Under the pieces are notes generated by a model, which saw only the letters and a program-made list of their open reading frames with translations, was not told where the DNA came from and did not search any database. A stretch of 64,000 nt of DNA from Candidatus Brocadia sp. (GTDB lineage: Bacteria > Planctomycetota > Brocadiia > Brocadiales > Brocadiaceae). The stretch covers positions 54,111 through 118,110 of the forward strand of contig WYAU01000008.1 of the NCBI GenBank assembly GCA_011525665.1, written 5' to 3'. The stretch's first letter is position 1; each line of letters starts with the position of its first letter. This document shows, in pieces, positions 17,180-25,797 of this stretch. The translations under genes were made by a program, and so were the position numbers.

Positions 17180-18276
17180 TTGGTCCAAATCTCTTCTATG
17201 ATTTCTGCAGCCCTAGTTGTCCCGTCTGCATCCACTAACTGCATGCCTTTAAGGCTCATTTGCCTGATTCTGTCAGGGGTTGCCAAAAGATTTTCCAGGG
17301 CAGTGCTTATATCACTTTCTTTAATACTTTCATACCAGCCGAGATTTATGATACCTCCATTCCGGGAAAGATTTTCTGCTATGTCTCTTTGATTCTCAGC
17401 GATGGTTATAACCAGTCCCGGTAATCCCACGCAACATCGTTCCCATGTAGCAGTGCCACCCGCCCCGATGCTTAAATCGGCAGAAGCCATGAGTTCTGCC
17501 ATATTTTCAACGTGAAAATGACAGGCAGTATGAGGCATATCAGATGCCAGAATTTCCACCTCAGTTGCGTGGATGTTTGAGGCGCCAATAACCACATCAA
17601 CTGCTATGTCCGGTCGGTTCAGCAAATGTAAAGCGTCCAGCGTCTTTGAGGTTTCATTGGTAGGGTCGCTTCCACCAAAAAAGATTAAGATGCGTTGAAC
17701 ATTGCCATCTCGCTGCCTCAAATTCCTCCTCGCCTCTCTGAATTCTGAACGTAATAGTGCATATTTGGGTCCCAGAAGTTTTTGACAATGCTTAGGAACA
17801 AGCCCTTCATAGCGAGTTTCTATATTTTCATACAGATTTTGGTCCAATAACAAATCACAAGTGTGATTCCGATTCGCCAAATCGTCAATGACCATAATCT
17901 TTTTTACATACGGTCTTAAAAGCGTTTCCCACTGGCTGTCCAGTGCGTAGTGGTCTACAACTAACCAGTCAATTATCCTGCCCTCTTTCTCCAAAACAGC
18001 CCTTGTCTGTTCCGCGTCTTCTTTCCAACTAACACCCAGCCATTGTGCATATCCTGAATTTTGGTTGTCATTAGTATGCTGAGCCTTTACGAAAGGCAGT
18101 CTATACGCTTTAAATCCCTTTTTTTCGATAAAATCACAAAGACTCCCAAGTAGTTCCCGGCAAATGAAAGATACAGTTGCTTTTTTCTCACGAAGTGCAT
18201 CCGCCAGTGTGAGGCATCGCATGAGGTGACCGGTCCCAATCTGGACTGAAGAATCGACGCGAAAAAGTATATTCAC
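17176..18276 (-). CDS. pseG: UDP-sugar hydrolase PseG
   Basis: A 366-residue GT-B-fold hydrolase that removes UDP from 2,4-diacetamido-2,4,6-trideoxy-altropyranose in pseudaminic acid synthesis. The N-terminal FRVDSSVQIGTGHLMRCLTL contains the conserved G-x-G-H-x-x-R catalytic His, VDHYALD follows around residue 130, and GAGGTATWERCCVGLPGLV is the nucleotide-binding end. The start is GTG with GAGG six bases upstream. It overlaps the formyltransferase gene by 4 bases. The B. subtilis homologue is SpsG, which fits the SpsF-like enzyme found nearby. Confidence 0.9.
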   Translation of the reverse strand: MNILFRVDSSVQIGTGHLMRCLTLADALREKKATVSFICRELLGSLCDFIEKKGFKAYRLPFVKAQHTNDNQNSGYAQWLGVSWKEDAEQTRAVLEKEGRIIDWLVVDHYALDSQWETLLRPYVKKIMVIDDLANRNHTCDLLLDQNLYENIETRYEGLVPKHCQKLLGPKYALLRSEFREARRNLRQRDGNVQRILIFFGGSDPTNETSKTLDALHLLNRPDIAVDVVIGASNIHATEVEILASDMPHTACHFHVENMAELMASADLSIGAGGTATWERCCVGLPGLVITIAENQRDIAENLSRNGGIINLGWYESIKESDISTALENLLATPDRIRQMSLKGMQLVDADGTTRAAEIIEEIWTK

Positions 18277-18291
18277 TATTTTCCTCTTTCC

Positions 18292-18633
18292 TTACTTGAT
18301 GCTTTCTTTCATTGTCTTTATTACATCATTAATGCTAACCCTGTGAGATGAATATACTTCCCCTTTTTCATGTCTATGATGTGGAAAAGTTTTAAGATTT
18401 TTCCAGTGAGGTTTATTATCCCATCTTATTATTAATTCCCCATTCTCCTTCTGCCAGTGGTAAGAATATTTCTGATAATCCATTGTGTGGAGTTCTGTAA
18501 TATATAAAATCGTTCCGTCTAAACCGTTTGCCTTTATTTTAATTAACTTCGCAGAATCTTCATCTATAAGATTAAGGACATCAATGGATTTAAAAAGATT
18601 GGACTCCCTGAGTGCAGAGACTATTCCATACAC
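18292..18633 (-). CDS. TumE/DUF6516-family toxin
   Basis: A 113-residue protein of the DUF6516 (TumE) family, recognised by KYSYHWQKENGELIIRWDN followed by FPHHRHEKGEV. Family members are the toxin half of a type II toxin-antitoxin pair. The GTG start at 18633 overlaps the end of the companion gene by 13 bases. It sits between the class III aminotransferase and pseG genes, interrupting an otherwise biosynthetic operon. A shrunken copy lies at 26290-26364. Confidence 0.8.
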   Translation of the reverse strand: MYGIVSALRESNLFKSIDVLNLIDEDSAKLIKIKANGLDGTILYITELHTMDYQKYSYHWQKENGELIIRWDNKPHWKNLKTFPHHRHEKGEVYSSHRVSINDVIKTMKESIK

Positions 18634-18929
18634 CTTTTTAATTCCTCATATTTTTCCTTCCATTCTTTACATCCAAGTTCGTATCCTTCCCATACAATTA
18701 GATCATCCCATTCTGTAAATATTTCATCTTTGGTTTCTCCTGCCCGTTTTTTGAAAGAAATAAAATCCATACCATATTTTTCTTCAAACTCTCTACACCT
18801 GCTCCCAAAATATTCTACCTTGCTTAACGCCTTGTCCAGAAGCATTTTTATAATTTCTTTGCTAGAAGCAATTTCTCCTAAATCACCTGGTAATTCAATT
18901 TTTATTTCCTTTAATGCCGGTTTTTCCAT
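18621..18929 (-). CDS. Companion (antitoxin-like) protein of TumE
   Basis: A 102-residue charged protein: the N-terminal KEIKIELPGDLGEI suggests a short beta strand plus helix as in AbrB- or ribbon-type antitoxins, and the rest is helical and acidic/basic (CREFEEKYGMDFISFKKRAG). It precedes and overlaps the TumE gene, the usual antitoxin position. A paralogue at 26352-26534 shares both ends but lacks the central 42 residues. No DNA-binding domain was firmly recognised. Confidence 0.65.
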   Translation of the reverse strand: MEKPALKEIKIELPGDLGEIASSKEIIKMLLDKALSKVEYFGSRCREFEEKYGMDFISFKKRAGETKDEIFTEWDDLIVWEGYELGCKEWKEKYEELKRCME

Positions 18930-18944
18930 AATGAAACTCCTTTT

Positions 18945-20234
18945 TCATCGAATCTTAAATAGAGGAACCAAGGGTTCTGTTTGTAATAATTCATCCAAAT
19001 TCCTTTTTATTAAGACTTCTTTTATCATTGCAAAGACTTCATCATATGCCTCTAAAAGCTTTAAAATGTCTGAGTCAGAGTGGGCATATGTCATATTATG
19101 ACTCCCGATAGTAAGGATTCCCCGCACAAATACCTCCTGCAAAAAAAGGGTTTTCAACTCCCATTGGGAATAGATATCAGTATCCTTGAACACGAGAAAA
19201 GACCAGCATGCCTTCCCACCTACTGATAAAACATCTCCTAACACATGCTTTTCAATCAGCGCTTTTGTACCATCTACTATCTTTTGCCCTTGTGTCCAGA
19301 TGGTTTGTATTACTGGCTCTCTTTGTAATTTTGCCATCGTTGCAAGGGCAGCTGCAAGAGAGAGGGTTTCCCCGCCGAAGGTAAACGAAAAGAATACCTC
19401 CTCCATCATACGCATTATTTCTGCCTTTCCTGCTATGGCAGATACAGGGTAGCCATTAGCCAGGCCTTTCCCGAATGTAGCAAGATCAGGAATCACGTCA
19501 AAATATTCCTGTGCGCCGCCATTTGCATAACGAAAGCCGGTGATAATTTCATCAAGTATAAACAATGCGCCATTTTTGTGTGCCAGGTCTTTGCACTTCG
19601 CTAAAAAATTATCTTCAGGTTCCCTAACGTTCATTGCTTCCATAATTACTGCCGCAACCTGATCAGGCCATTGCTGAAAAATCATCTGTAAGGAGTCTAT
19701 ATTATTGTAATTAAAAGTATGGGTTAAGTCCTGCGTTAATTTAGGCACTCCCCGATTACGGGAAGTAGAACCTATATACCAGTCCTGCCAGCCGTGATAA
19801 CCGCAAACGGCAACATGATCTCTTTTGGCATATGCCCTCGCAAGTCTAATTGCTCCGGCGGTAACATCGGAACCATTCTTGCCAAATCGCACCATTTCAG
19901 CGCAGGGAACCATCTCAACGATCTTTTCTGCCACTGTGATTTCCAGTTCATGAGGCAAACTGAATATAGTTCCTTCTTCTAACTGAGCCTTTACTGCATT
20001 TGTTACGTCAGGATCATTATAGCCCAAGGTTATTGCCGCCAATGCATTTACAAAATCAATATATTCATTACCATCTGCATCCCACACATGGGAACCTTTG
20101 CCTTTTTTGATAAAATACGGTGAGACGCCGAAAGGATATTGGGTCTTGCTCTTACTAAAAGTTTGCGTACCGAGCGGTATTAATTCGAGGGCCTTTTCCA
20201 ATAATTCTTCTGAGCGTTTATATTTTTTTGACAT
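18945..20234 (-). CDS. Class III PLP aminotransferase/aminomutase-like enzyme
   Basis: A 429-residue enzyme resembling glutamate-1-semialdehyde 2,1-aminomutase. The PLP-phosphate region is KNGSDVTAGAIRLARA, the PLP-binding Asp is in FILDEIITGFRY and the Schiff-base Lys is in ATFGKGLANGYPVSA. It lies 24 bases after the SpsF-like gene. Homologues in nonulosonic-acid and O-antigen loci probably install an amino group on a sugar or short keto substrate; a role in haem synthesis is unlikely given the context. The start at 20234 (MSKKYKRSEELLEKA) fits the family. Confidence 0.85.
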   Translation of the reverse strand: MSKKYKRSEELLEKALELIPLGTQTFSKSKTQYPFGVSPYFIKKGKGSHVWDADGNEYIDFVNALAAITLGYNDPDVTNAVKAQLEEGTIFSLPHELEITVAEKIVEMVPCAEMVRFGKNGSDVTAGAIRLARAYAKRDHVAVCGYHGWQDWYIGSTSRNRGVPKLTQDLTHTFNYNNIDSLQMIFQQWPDQVAAVIMEAMNVREPEDNFLAKCKDLAHKNGALFILDEIITGFRYANGGAQEYFDVIPDLATFGKGLANGYPVSAIAGKAEIMRMMEEVFFSFTFGGETLSLAAALATMAKLQREPVIQTIWTQGQKIVDGTKALIEKHVLGDVLSVGGKACWSFLVFKDTDIYSQWELKTLFLQEVFVRGILTIGSHNMTYAHSDSDILKLLEAYDEVFAMIKEVLIKRNLDELLQTEPLVPLFKIR

Positions 20235-20258
20235 AACTATTCTTTCGATTGATTAGTA

Positions 20259-21122
20259 TCAATTCAGTTCGGGAAATAATTCCTTAAGTCTTTCTCTAAA
20301 TTCTTTAGGCTCTACCATTCTCTTCTGTTCATCGAGTATTACGTATTTTCTGCCTGATGCCACAATGGAATATATGGGTCTTTCCATGAGATTTGCGCTT
20401 TGCTGCTCGCACCCTTTTATTCCAACATGCATATTCATCTTTGCAATCTCAGGGTTATCATCGAGCCATGTATAGACATCATGAAGGTCAATGGGAACTC
20501 CTTGATAAAGAGCTTCGTATATGAGTCGGATCATTTCGATATCAACAAGCTCATCAATAGTAAGACGATATTCAGGGCGACACAAATCAACGTCGATTTC
20601 TATTCCCAGCGTCTTAAATTTGTTCATGTTCTCTTTTATATACTGGGTGACCGCAGCGCCCCTGTAGTATTTGTGGACTTCACGCAGGGCATTGTAAGAA
20701 ATAAGTTCCGAGAGGGTGCCCTGAATCATGGTCATGTTCGATACATAGATATAATCCCGATATTCCTTTTTAAATTCTGTCACAAAGCGTGAGGTGCTTT
20801 CAATATCAAAAATCGGTGAGTCGCAGGTAACACGGATAACTGCATCAGCGCCTTCTCTTTCACAGAGTGTTATGTGCCTGTCAACGATATCCTGTTCTGC
20901 ACCAGCATGCCAGCCACTGCCAAATCTCTCTGCTTCTTCAATAAGTTCCTTGTTTTTAGGATCAACTGATGTTGCTAAAAAGACCCCATCAAGCCCTTTC
21001 ACATTTTTCATACGTTCGACATGATGTGCGAAAACGGACTTACCTGCCATCTTCTGCAAGACCTTGCCGTGCAGACGCGTTGAAGCCATCCTTGCAGTAA
21101 TAACGCCTATTACTTTGCGCAT
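20259..21122 (-). CDS. SpsF-like cytidylyltransferase, probable PseF equivalent
   Basis: A 287-residue nucleotidyltransferase of the SpsF/acylneuraminate cytidylyltransferase family: VIGVITARMASTRLHGKVL is the nucleotide-binding loop and VIRVTCDSPIFD the conserved middle motif with metal-binding Asp. In B. subtilis SpsF works beside a PseI-like (SpsE) and a PseG-like (SpsG) protein, and the same trio is present here, so CMP activation of the nonulosonic acid is the likely job. It is somewhat longer than SpsF; the extra C-terminal part (MERPIYSIVASGRKYVILDE) is not recognised. It overlaps the Gfo/Idh gene by 13 bases. Confidence 0.78.
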   Translation of the reverse strand: MRKVIGVITARMASTRLHGKVLQKMAGKSVFAHHVERMKNVKGLDGVFLATSVDPKNKELIEEAERFGSGWHAGAEQDIVDRHITLCEREGADAVIRVTCDSPIFDIESTSRFVTEFKKEYRDYIYVSNMTMIQGTLSELISYNALREVHKYYRGAAVTQYIKENMNKFKTLGIEIDVDLCRPEYRLTIDELVDIEMIRLIYEALYQGVPIDLHDVYTWLDDNPEIAKMNMHVGIKGCEQQSANLMERPIYSIVASGRKYVILDEQKRMVEPKEFRERLKELFPELN

Positions 21123-22102
21123 TCAATCCTTTCCCAGGCATTTGTATAGCATGATGTGTTAGCCGCTAATGCAAGCTTAAGAATCGGTAATGATTGTTTG
21201 ACGGTATTAAAGGTTTTTCTGCCATTTACAATACAATCCGTAAAATACCTGATTTCATCAATATACATCTGATTATACTGCACTTCGAGCTTTACGTCCT
21301 TCCATACCCATTCCCTTTCTAGGGTTGTAATACTCCCTATCTTCCCGTAGACAAAATCCCAAAATATAGTGCCTTCCTCGCAAACAATCTTACATCGCCG
21401 TGAATATCCATGCTGGAGGTAGTCCAGGTGAATTGTGCAAACAGCGCCGGATTCAAAATGTATTATCATTTCAACGTGATCCTCGGTATCGATCTTGAGC
21501 GAGGATACAATGCTTTTAGTGCAAATAACTTTTTCCGGTATTCCCAAAAACCAGACGGCGCAATCCAGTTCGTGAATACAGTCGAATATCAGATTTCCGC
21601 CCAGGCCTTTCTTTGCTTTATACGTATTCTGATAATCCTTTTTATCAAAAGGCAGATAAAAGCCAAATTCGAAGTTTCCCCATAATTTTTTAGAAAAAAA
21701 AGAATTTTTAGTCAAAGTGTCATGGATATACGAGATTGCCGGATGGAACCTCATATTACAACCAACAATTGATATCAAATTTTTCGTGTCGATTACTTCT
21801 ATTAACTCATTGACTCCATCAAGACTGAGCGATAAAGGTTTTTCAATAAATAAATGGCATCCGGCATTTGCACATTTTAGGGATGGGGTAACATGGTCAT
21901 TGCTATATGTACAAATAAATGCAACATCGGGTTTAATCTTTAAGGCATCATCGAGAGAATCGAATGTTCCCTTTGCCGCCGATGCAGCCCTTTTTAAATT
22001 TTCTCTATTTATATCAACTGCATAAACATCGTGTTTCTGTTCCGCCAGATTGTTCATGTGTCTGGTTCCGATGGAACCGACTCCGACGACTAAAATTTTC
22101 AC
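21110..22102 (-). CDS. Gfo/Idh/MocA-family oxidoreductase
   Basis: A 330-residue NAD(P)-dependent dehydrogenase. The N-terminal ILVVGVGSIGTRHMNNL carries the GxGxxG dinucleotide loop, FIEKPLSLSLDG is the family's conserved EKP motif, and GGNLIFDCIHELDCAVWFLG contains the D-x-x-x-H catalytic pattern. Relatives oxidise or reduce sugar ring carbons in nucleotide-sugar pathways. It overlaps the radical SAM gene upstream by 4 bases and the SpsF-like gene downstream. In combination with the neighbouring aminotransferase it may create an extra amino-sugar position. Confidence 0.85.
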   Translation of the reverse strand: MKILVVGVGSIGTRHMNNLAEQKHDVYAVDINRENLKRAASAAKGTFDSLDDALKIKPDVAFICTYSNDHVTPSLKCANAGCHLFIEKPLSLSLDGVNELIEVIDTKNLISIVGCNMRFHPAISYIHDTLTKNSFFSKKLWGNFEFGFYLPFDKKDYQNTYKAKKGLGGNLIFDCIHELDCAVWFLGIPEKVICTKSIVSSLKIDTEDHVEMIIHFESGAVCTIHLDYLQHGYSRRCKIVCEEGTIFWDFVYGKIGSITTLEREWVWKDVKLEVQYNQMYIDEIRYFTDCIVNGRKTFNTVKQSLPILKLALAANTSCYTNAWERIECAK

Positions 22103-23625
22103 CCTTTTCTCCTTGCCACCTCGAGTCTGGATAACGGGTAAGCCCCGCTTTTTTCTAAATCCTGTCTCCTTTTGTAAAACGCAGTCAAAAATTTCTTATA
22201 GAGATCTTTATCAAACGGAAATTTATAAAACATGAATCTATTCCTCAGTCTGGCAAGAAAGATAAAAATAGTATTTTTTATTTTATCAATCTTATTGTTT
22301 ATCTGATGATTTCCTAATCTTACGGACGACTCCATATTCAGATAATATGCAGCGCTTTCGGAATATCTGCCTGTTATCTGCCACGGCCGTATATATTCAG
22401 CAGATGTATACATATCAATTATCTCTTTGTTAGTCCATTCGACAAAATTTTCAGGTTCGGTTAAGTAACCTTCCTTTGAGAGCTTCTCCGTTAGTTCACA
22501 TTTTGGGTACGGTCTGAAAGTTCCAACACCACAGGTAAAGTAACGATATCTTCTCAATTTATTAATAAAAGATATTGTCTGATTGATGTCATTCTTGTTT
22601 TCCCCGGGGATTTCTAATATAAAAGATGATCTTGCAATGATTCCGTATTCATTGCACTTTTTTACGGCAAACTCTGCCTGTTCCGGCGTAATACCTTTCC
22701 TCATGAGTTTCAGAGTATGGGGGGAGCCGGATTCAATTCCCAGGGTAAGTTGGATAAGCCCGGAATCCTTGCAAAGTTTCACTGTCTCATCATTTAACAT
22801 TCTCTCCTTAAAATAATCACATCGGCATTCACCATCCCATGTGATGTTTAAATTCTTTTTGATGATGCCTTCACATATATCTCTTACCCGCCTGATATCG
22901 ACAAAAAAGTTATCGTCAATAATCTTTACATGGGTAAGGTTATATTTTTTTACTATATGTTCAATTTCAGAAACAACCTTCTCTGCGCTTTTTTTCCTGT
23001 AACGGGTATTATCGGCTACTACGTTTATGCAAAAAGTACAGTGTGAAGGACACCCTCTGCTGCTTTCGTATGGAAGCCAGCGCATCGGCTGATGTACATA
23101 TTCTGATAGCTTATCCGTGAGATAGTTGTTAATAAATCTTTCGATATTTTTGTCTATACCATAGTCAGGCAAAGGAAGTGTTTCAAGATTCAGCATCTTC
23201 TTGCCAAAAATCCTGGTATCGCTTTTTTTATCGTTTTTTATCGTTTCTGCGATTTCAACGATATGTTCCTCTCCTTCGCCTGCAATGACATAATCGACAT
23301 ACTCACAATTTGCCATTTGTTCAGGAAACAAAGTGCTATGCCAGCCCCCTACAACTATTGGGGTATTTGAACTTTCCTTTATGTGCTTAATTATTTGATA
23401 CGTATCCGGCGCTTCAGAAGTGAGCAGGGAAATACCCGCAAACAATACATCCTTCAGTTTGTTGCCGATAGTTTCTATGGGGTTTTTTTCAAATGCACAG
23501 TTTATGATTTCAACTTTATATCCGGCAGACTTAAGCCTGGACCCTATGCAAATAAGATTTAAGGGGGGATAGTTATTATAATTGTAGACATTCCGGGGTC
23601 TAATTAATAAAACCTTATCAGACAT
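22099..23625 (-). CDS. B12-binding-type radical SAM protein
   Basis: A 508-residue protein. The N-terminus (KVLLIRPRNVYNYNNYPP, then LLTSEAPDTYQIIKHI and IVVGGWHSTLFPEQ) has the layout of the cobalamin-binding Rossmann domain. A radical SAM cluster motif C-x3-C-x2-C is at about residues 190-197 (CPSHCTFC), followed by LTLGIESGSPHTLKLMRKG. It lies between pseC (overlap 8 bases) and the Gfo/Idh gene (overlap 4), so it is an integral member of the nonulosonic acid block. A B12-dependent C-methylation or similar tailoring of the sugar is inferred; no such step is part of the known Pse pathway. Confidence 0.82.
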   Translation of the reverse strand: MSDKVLLIRPRNVYNYNNYPPLNLICIGSRLKSAGYKVEIINCAFEKNPIETIGNKLKDVLFAGISLLTSEAPDTYQIIKHIKESSNTPIVVGGWHSTLFPEQMANCEYVDYVIAGEGEEHIVEIAETIKNDKKSDTRIFGKKMLNLETLPLPDYGIDKNIERFINNYLTDKLSEYVHQPMRWLPYESSRGCPSHCTFCINVVADNTRYRKKSAEKVVSEIEHIVKKYNLTHVKIIDDNFFVDIRRVRDICEGIIKKNLNITWDGECRCDYFKERMLNDETVKLCKDSGLIQLTLGIESGSPHTLKLMRKGITPEQAEFAVKKCNEYGIIARSSFILEIPGENKNDINQTISFINKLRRYRYFTCGVGTFRPYPKCELTEKLSKEGYLTEPENFVEWTNKEIIDMYTSAEYIRPWQITGRYSESAAYYLNMESSVRLGNHQINNKIDKIKNTIFIFLARLRNRFMFYKFPFDKDLYKKFLTAFYKRRQDLEKSGAYPLSRLEVARRKG

Positions 23626-24817
23626 CCAAACAGCCTCTTATTGAATTAATAATTTGTGTGACATCATCATCGGTCATTTTGGGATAAAGAGGGATGGAAA
23701 GAGCCTTACCATAATACTTTTCTGCGGTAGTGCATCTTTGTTTTTTATAATTTCTTTCATTTTCATAATAAGGTTGCATATATACAGGGATATAGTGAAC
23801 CTGCGTTCCCACGCCTGATTCCCTTAATTCGCTCATTATCCTTGTACGGTTTTTGCCGATTTTCTCAAAATCGATTTGCACTACGTATAAATGATATGCT
23901 GATTTTTTTGTCTCCGGTTCTGTTGGAGTTTTGACGTACTCAATTTTTTTTAAAGCCTCAGAATACCTGGATGCGATAGTTCTTCTCTTCTGCACAAATT
24001 TATCAAGTTTATTGAGCTGTGATAAACCCAGGGCGCACAGTATATCCGTAAGCCTGTAATTGAAACCCAGTTCTTGCATTTCATAATACCACGGGTTAAC
24101 GGTTAATGTTCCCCCGTTATGTGAAAAGGCTTCACGTGTGTTGATGAAGCTGTGAGCATTTTTAGTAATTCCATGGGTTCTTAACACGATGAGTTTTTCG
24201 TATAAGTGATAGTTGTTGGTCAATACTGCACCGCCTTCTCCTGTGGTAATATGCTTTACAGGATGAAAACTGAAAACCGCCATATCAGAATGCTTACAGC
24301 TCCCGATTTTAACCCATTCTCCGTTTGTCTGATATTCTGCCCCTAATGCATGGCAGGCATCTTCAATTATTATCAGTCCATGCTGCTTGGCGATTTTGTT
24401 AATTTCTCCCATATCGCAGGGAAGACCTGCAAAATGAACGGGGATTATGGCTTTTGTCCGTGAAGTTATTTTGCCTTCGATTTCAGCAAGGTCGATGTTA
24501 TAAGTATCTTTGTCTATATCTGCAAATACGGGATTAGCCCCGCAGTAGACTGCACAATTTGCGCTTGCAGCGAAGGTTATCGGAGTTGTTATTACTTCTT
24601 CTCCTTCTTTAATTCCGGCTGCAAGACAGGCAAGGTGAAGCGCCGCAGTTCCACTTGAAACCGTCACAGCATATTTAACGCCGCAGTATCTTGCTAAGGC
24701 CTTTTCAAATTCATCAATCTTTGGCCCCTGAGTAAGCCAGTCTGATTTCAATACTTCAACAACAGCTTGAATATCGTCTTCGTCTATCCAGTGTCTACTG
24801 TATGGTATTATACTCAT
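23618..24817 (-). CDS. pseC: UDP-4-keto-6-deoxy sugar aminotransferase PseC
   Basis: A 399-residue DegT/DnrJ/EryC1 aminotransferase. Diagnostic are the N-terminal PYSRHWIDEDDIQAV, the GTAALHLA PLP-phosphate loop, the PLP-contacting Asp in IIEDACHALGAEY and the Schiff-base Lys in FSFHPVKHITTGEGGA. It transfers the amino group at C4 in the second step of pseudaminic acid synthesis. It overlaps pseB by 4 bases (ATGA), as in most pse operons. Confidence 0.9.
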   Translation of the reverse strand: MSIIPYSRHWIDEDDIQAVVEVLKSDWLTQGPKIDEFEKALARYCGVKYAVTVSSGTAALHLACLAAGIKEGEEVITTPITFAASANCAVYCGANPVFADIDKDTYNIDLAEIEGKITSRTKAIIPVHFAGLPCDMGEINKIAKQHGLIIIEDACHALGAEYQTNGEWVKIGSCKHSDMAVFSFHPVKHITTGEGGAVLTNNYHLYEKLIVLRTHGITKNAHSFINTREAFSHNGGTLTVNPWYYEMQELGFNYRLTDILCALGLSQLNKLDKFVQKRRTIASRYSEALKKIEYVKTPTEPETKKSAYHLYVVQIDFEKIGKNRTRIMSELRESGVGTQVHYIPVYMQPYYENERNYKKQRCTTAEKYYGKALSIPLYPKMTDDDVTQIINSIRGCLDV

Positions 24818-25797
24818 ATATCATTGATCATTTCTTTTAATTCTTCTGTAGTAAGCCATTTATCGTTCGTATCGCTGGCATATCTGAAACCCTCTCTTAC
24901 CGGTTTGCCACCGTTGGCTATATGGCTCTCGTTAGACCACCAATGAAACTCTGGCTCAACAATATAGTACTTATCAAATTCCAAAGTGTGCCTGCTATCG
25001 TCCTCCAGTATCATTACTTCATGTAATTTTTCACCGGGACGTATCCCAACAATTTCATGCTTACATTCGGGTGCAATCGCCTTTGCCAGTTCCATGATGT
25101 TCATACTCGGAATTTTGGGGACAAACAATTCCCCGCCACTCATTATTTCCAAACACCTTAGGACAAAATCTACGCCTTGTTCCAGTGTAATCCAGAAACG
25201 TGTCATTCGCGGATCCGTGATAGGAAGAACACCCGTAGGTTTCATTTTTTTAAAAAAAGGGACAACGCTCCCTCTGCTTCCCACAACGTTTCCGTATCGT
25301 ACAACGGAAAATCTCGTCTTATGATACCCCGAATATATATTGCCTGATATAAATAATTTATCAGAACACAATTTTGTTGCACCATAGAGATTAATAGGAG
25401 CAGCGGCTTTATCTGTACTCAGCGCTATCACTCTTTTCACATTGTTATCAATGGCTGCGTTTATCACATTTTCTGCACCAATTATGTTTGTCTTTACTGC
25501 CTCAAAAGGGTTATATTCGGCGGTGGGCACCTGCTTTAATGCAGCTGCATGAATTATATAATCAACCCCATAAAAGGCCCTGTATAAACGCTCTTTATCT
25601 CTCACATCTCCGATAAAGTAGCGCATACAGGGATATTTTTCAGGAGGGTAAATTTGTGCCATCTCAAACTGCTTGAGTTCGTCACGACTAAAAATAATCA
25701 GCTTTTGTGGTTTATATTTTTTTAATATTATCTCAGTAGCTTTTTTCCCAAAGGAACCCGTGCCTCCTGTAATTAAAATCACTTTGTCATTCAGCAT
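24814..25797 (-). CDS. pseB: UDP-GlcNAc 4,6-dehydratase (5-inverting) PseB
   Basis: A 327-residue soluble SDR-type dehydratase. LITGGTGSFGKK is the NAD(P)-binding loop, LSTDKAAAPINLYGATKL contains the catalytic YxxxK pair and the modified Thr-Asp-Lys triad, and VRYGNVVGSRGSVVPFF is characteristic of the PseB/FlaA1 branch. It carries out the first committed step of pseudaminic acid synthesis. It is the promoter-proximal gene of the whole minus-strand operon. The Shine-Dalgarno before its ATG is weak (ACAAGAAT). Confidence 0.9.
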   Translation of the reverse strand: MLNDKVILITGGTGSFGKKATEIILKKYKPQKLIIFSRDELKQFEMAQIYPPEKYPCMRYFIGDVRDKERLYRAFYGVDYIIHAAALKQVPTAEYNPFEAVKTNIIGAENVINAAIDNNVKRVIALSTDKAAAPINLYGATKLCSDKLFISGNIYSGYHKTRFSVVRYGNVVGSRGSVVPFFKKMKPTGVLPITDPRMTRFWITLEQGVDFVLRCLEIMSGGELFVPKIPSMNIMELAKAIAPECKHEIVGIRPGEKLHEVMILEDDSRHTLEFDKYYIVEPEFHWWSNESHIANGGKPVREGFRYASDTNDKWLTTEELKEMINDI

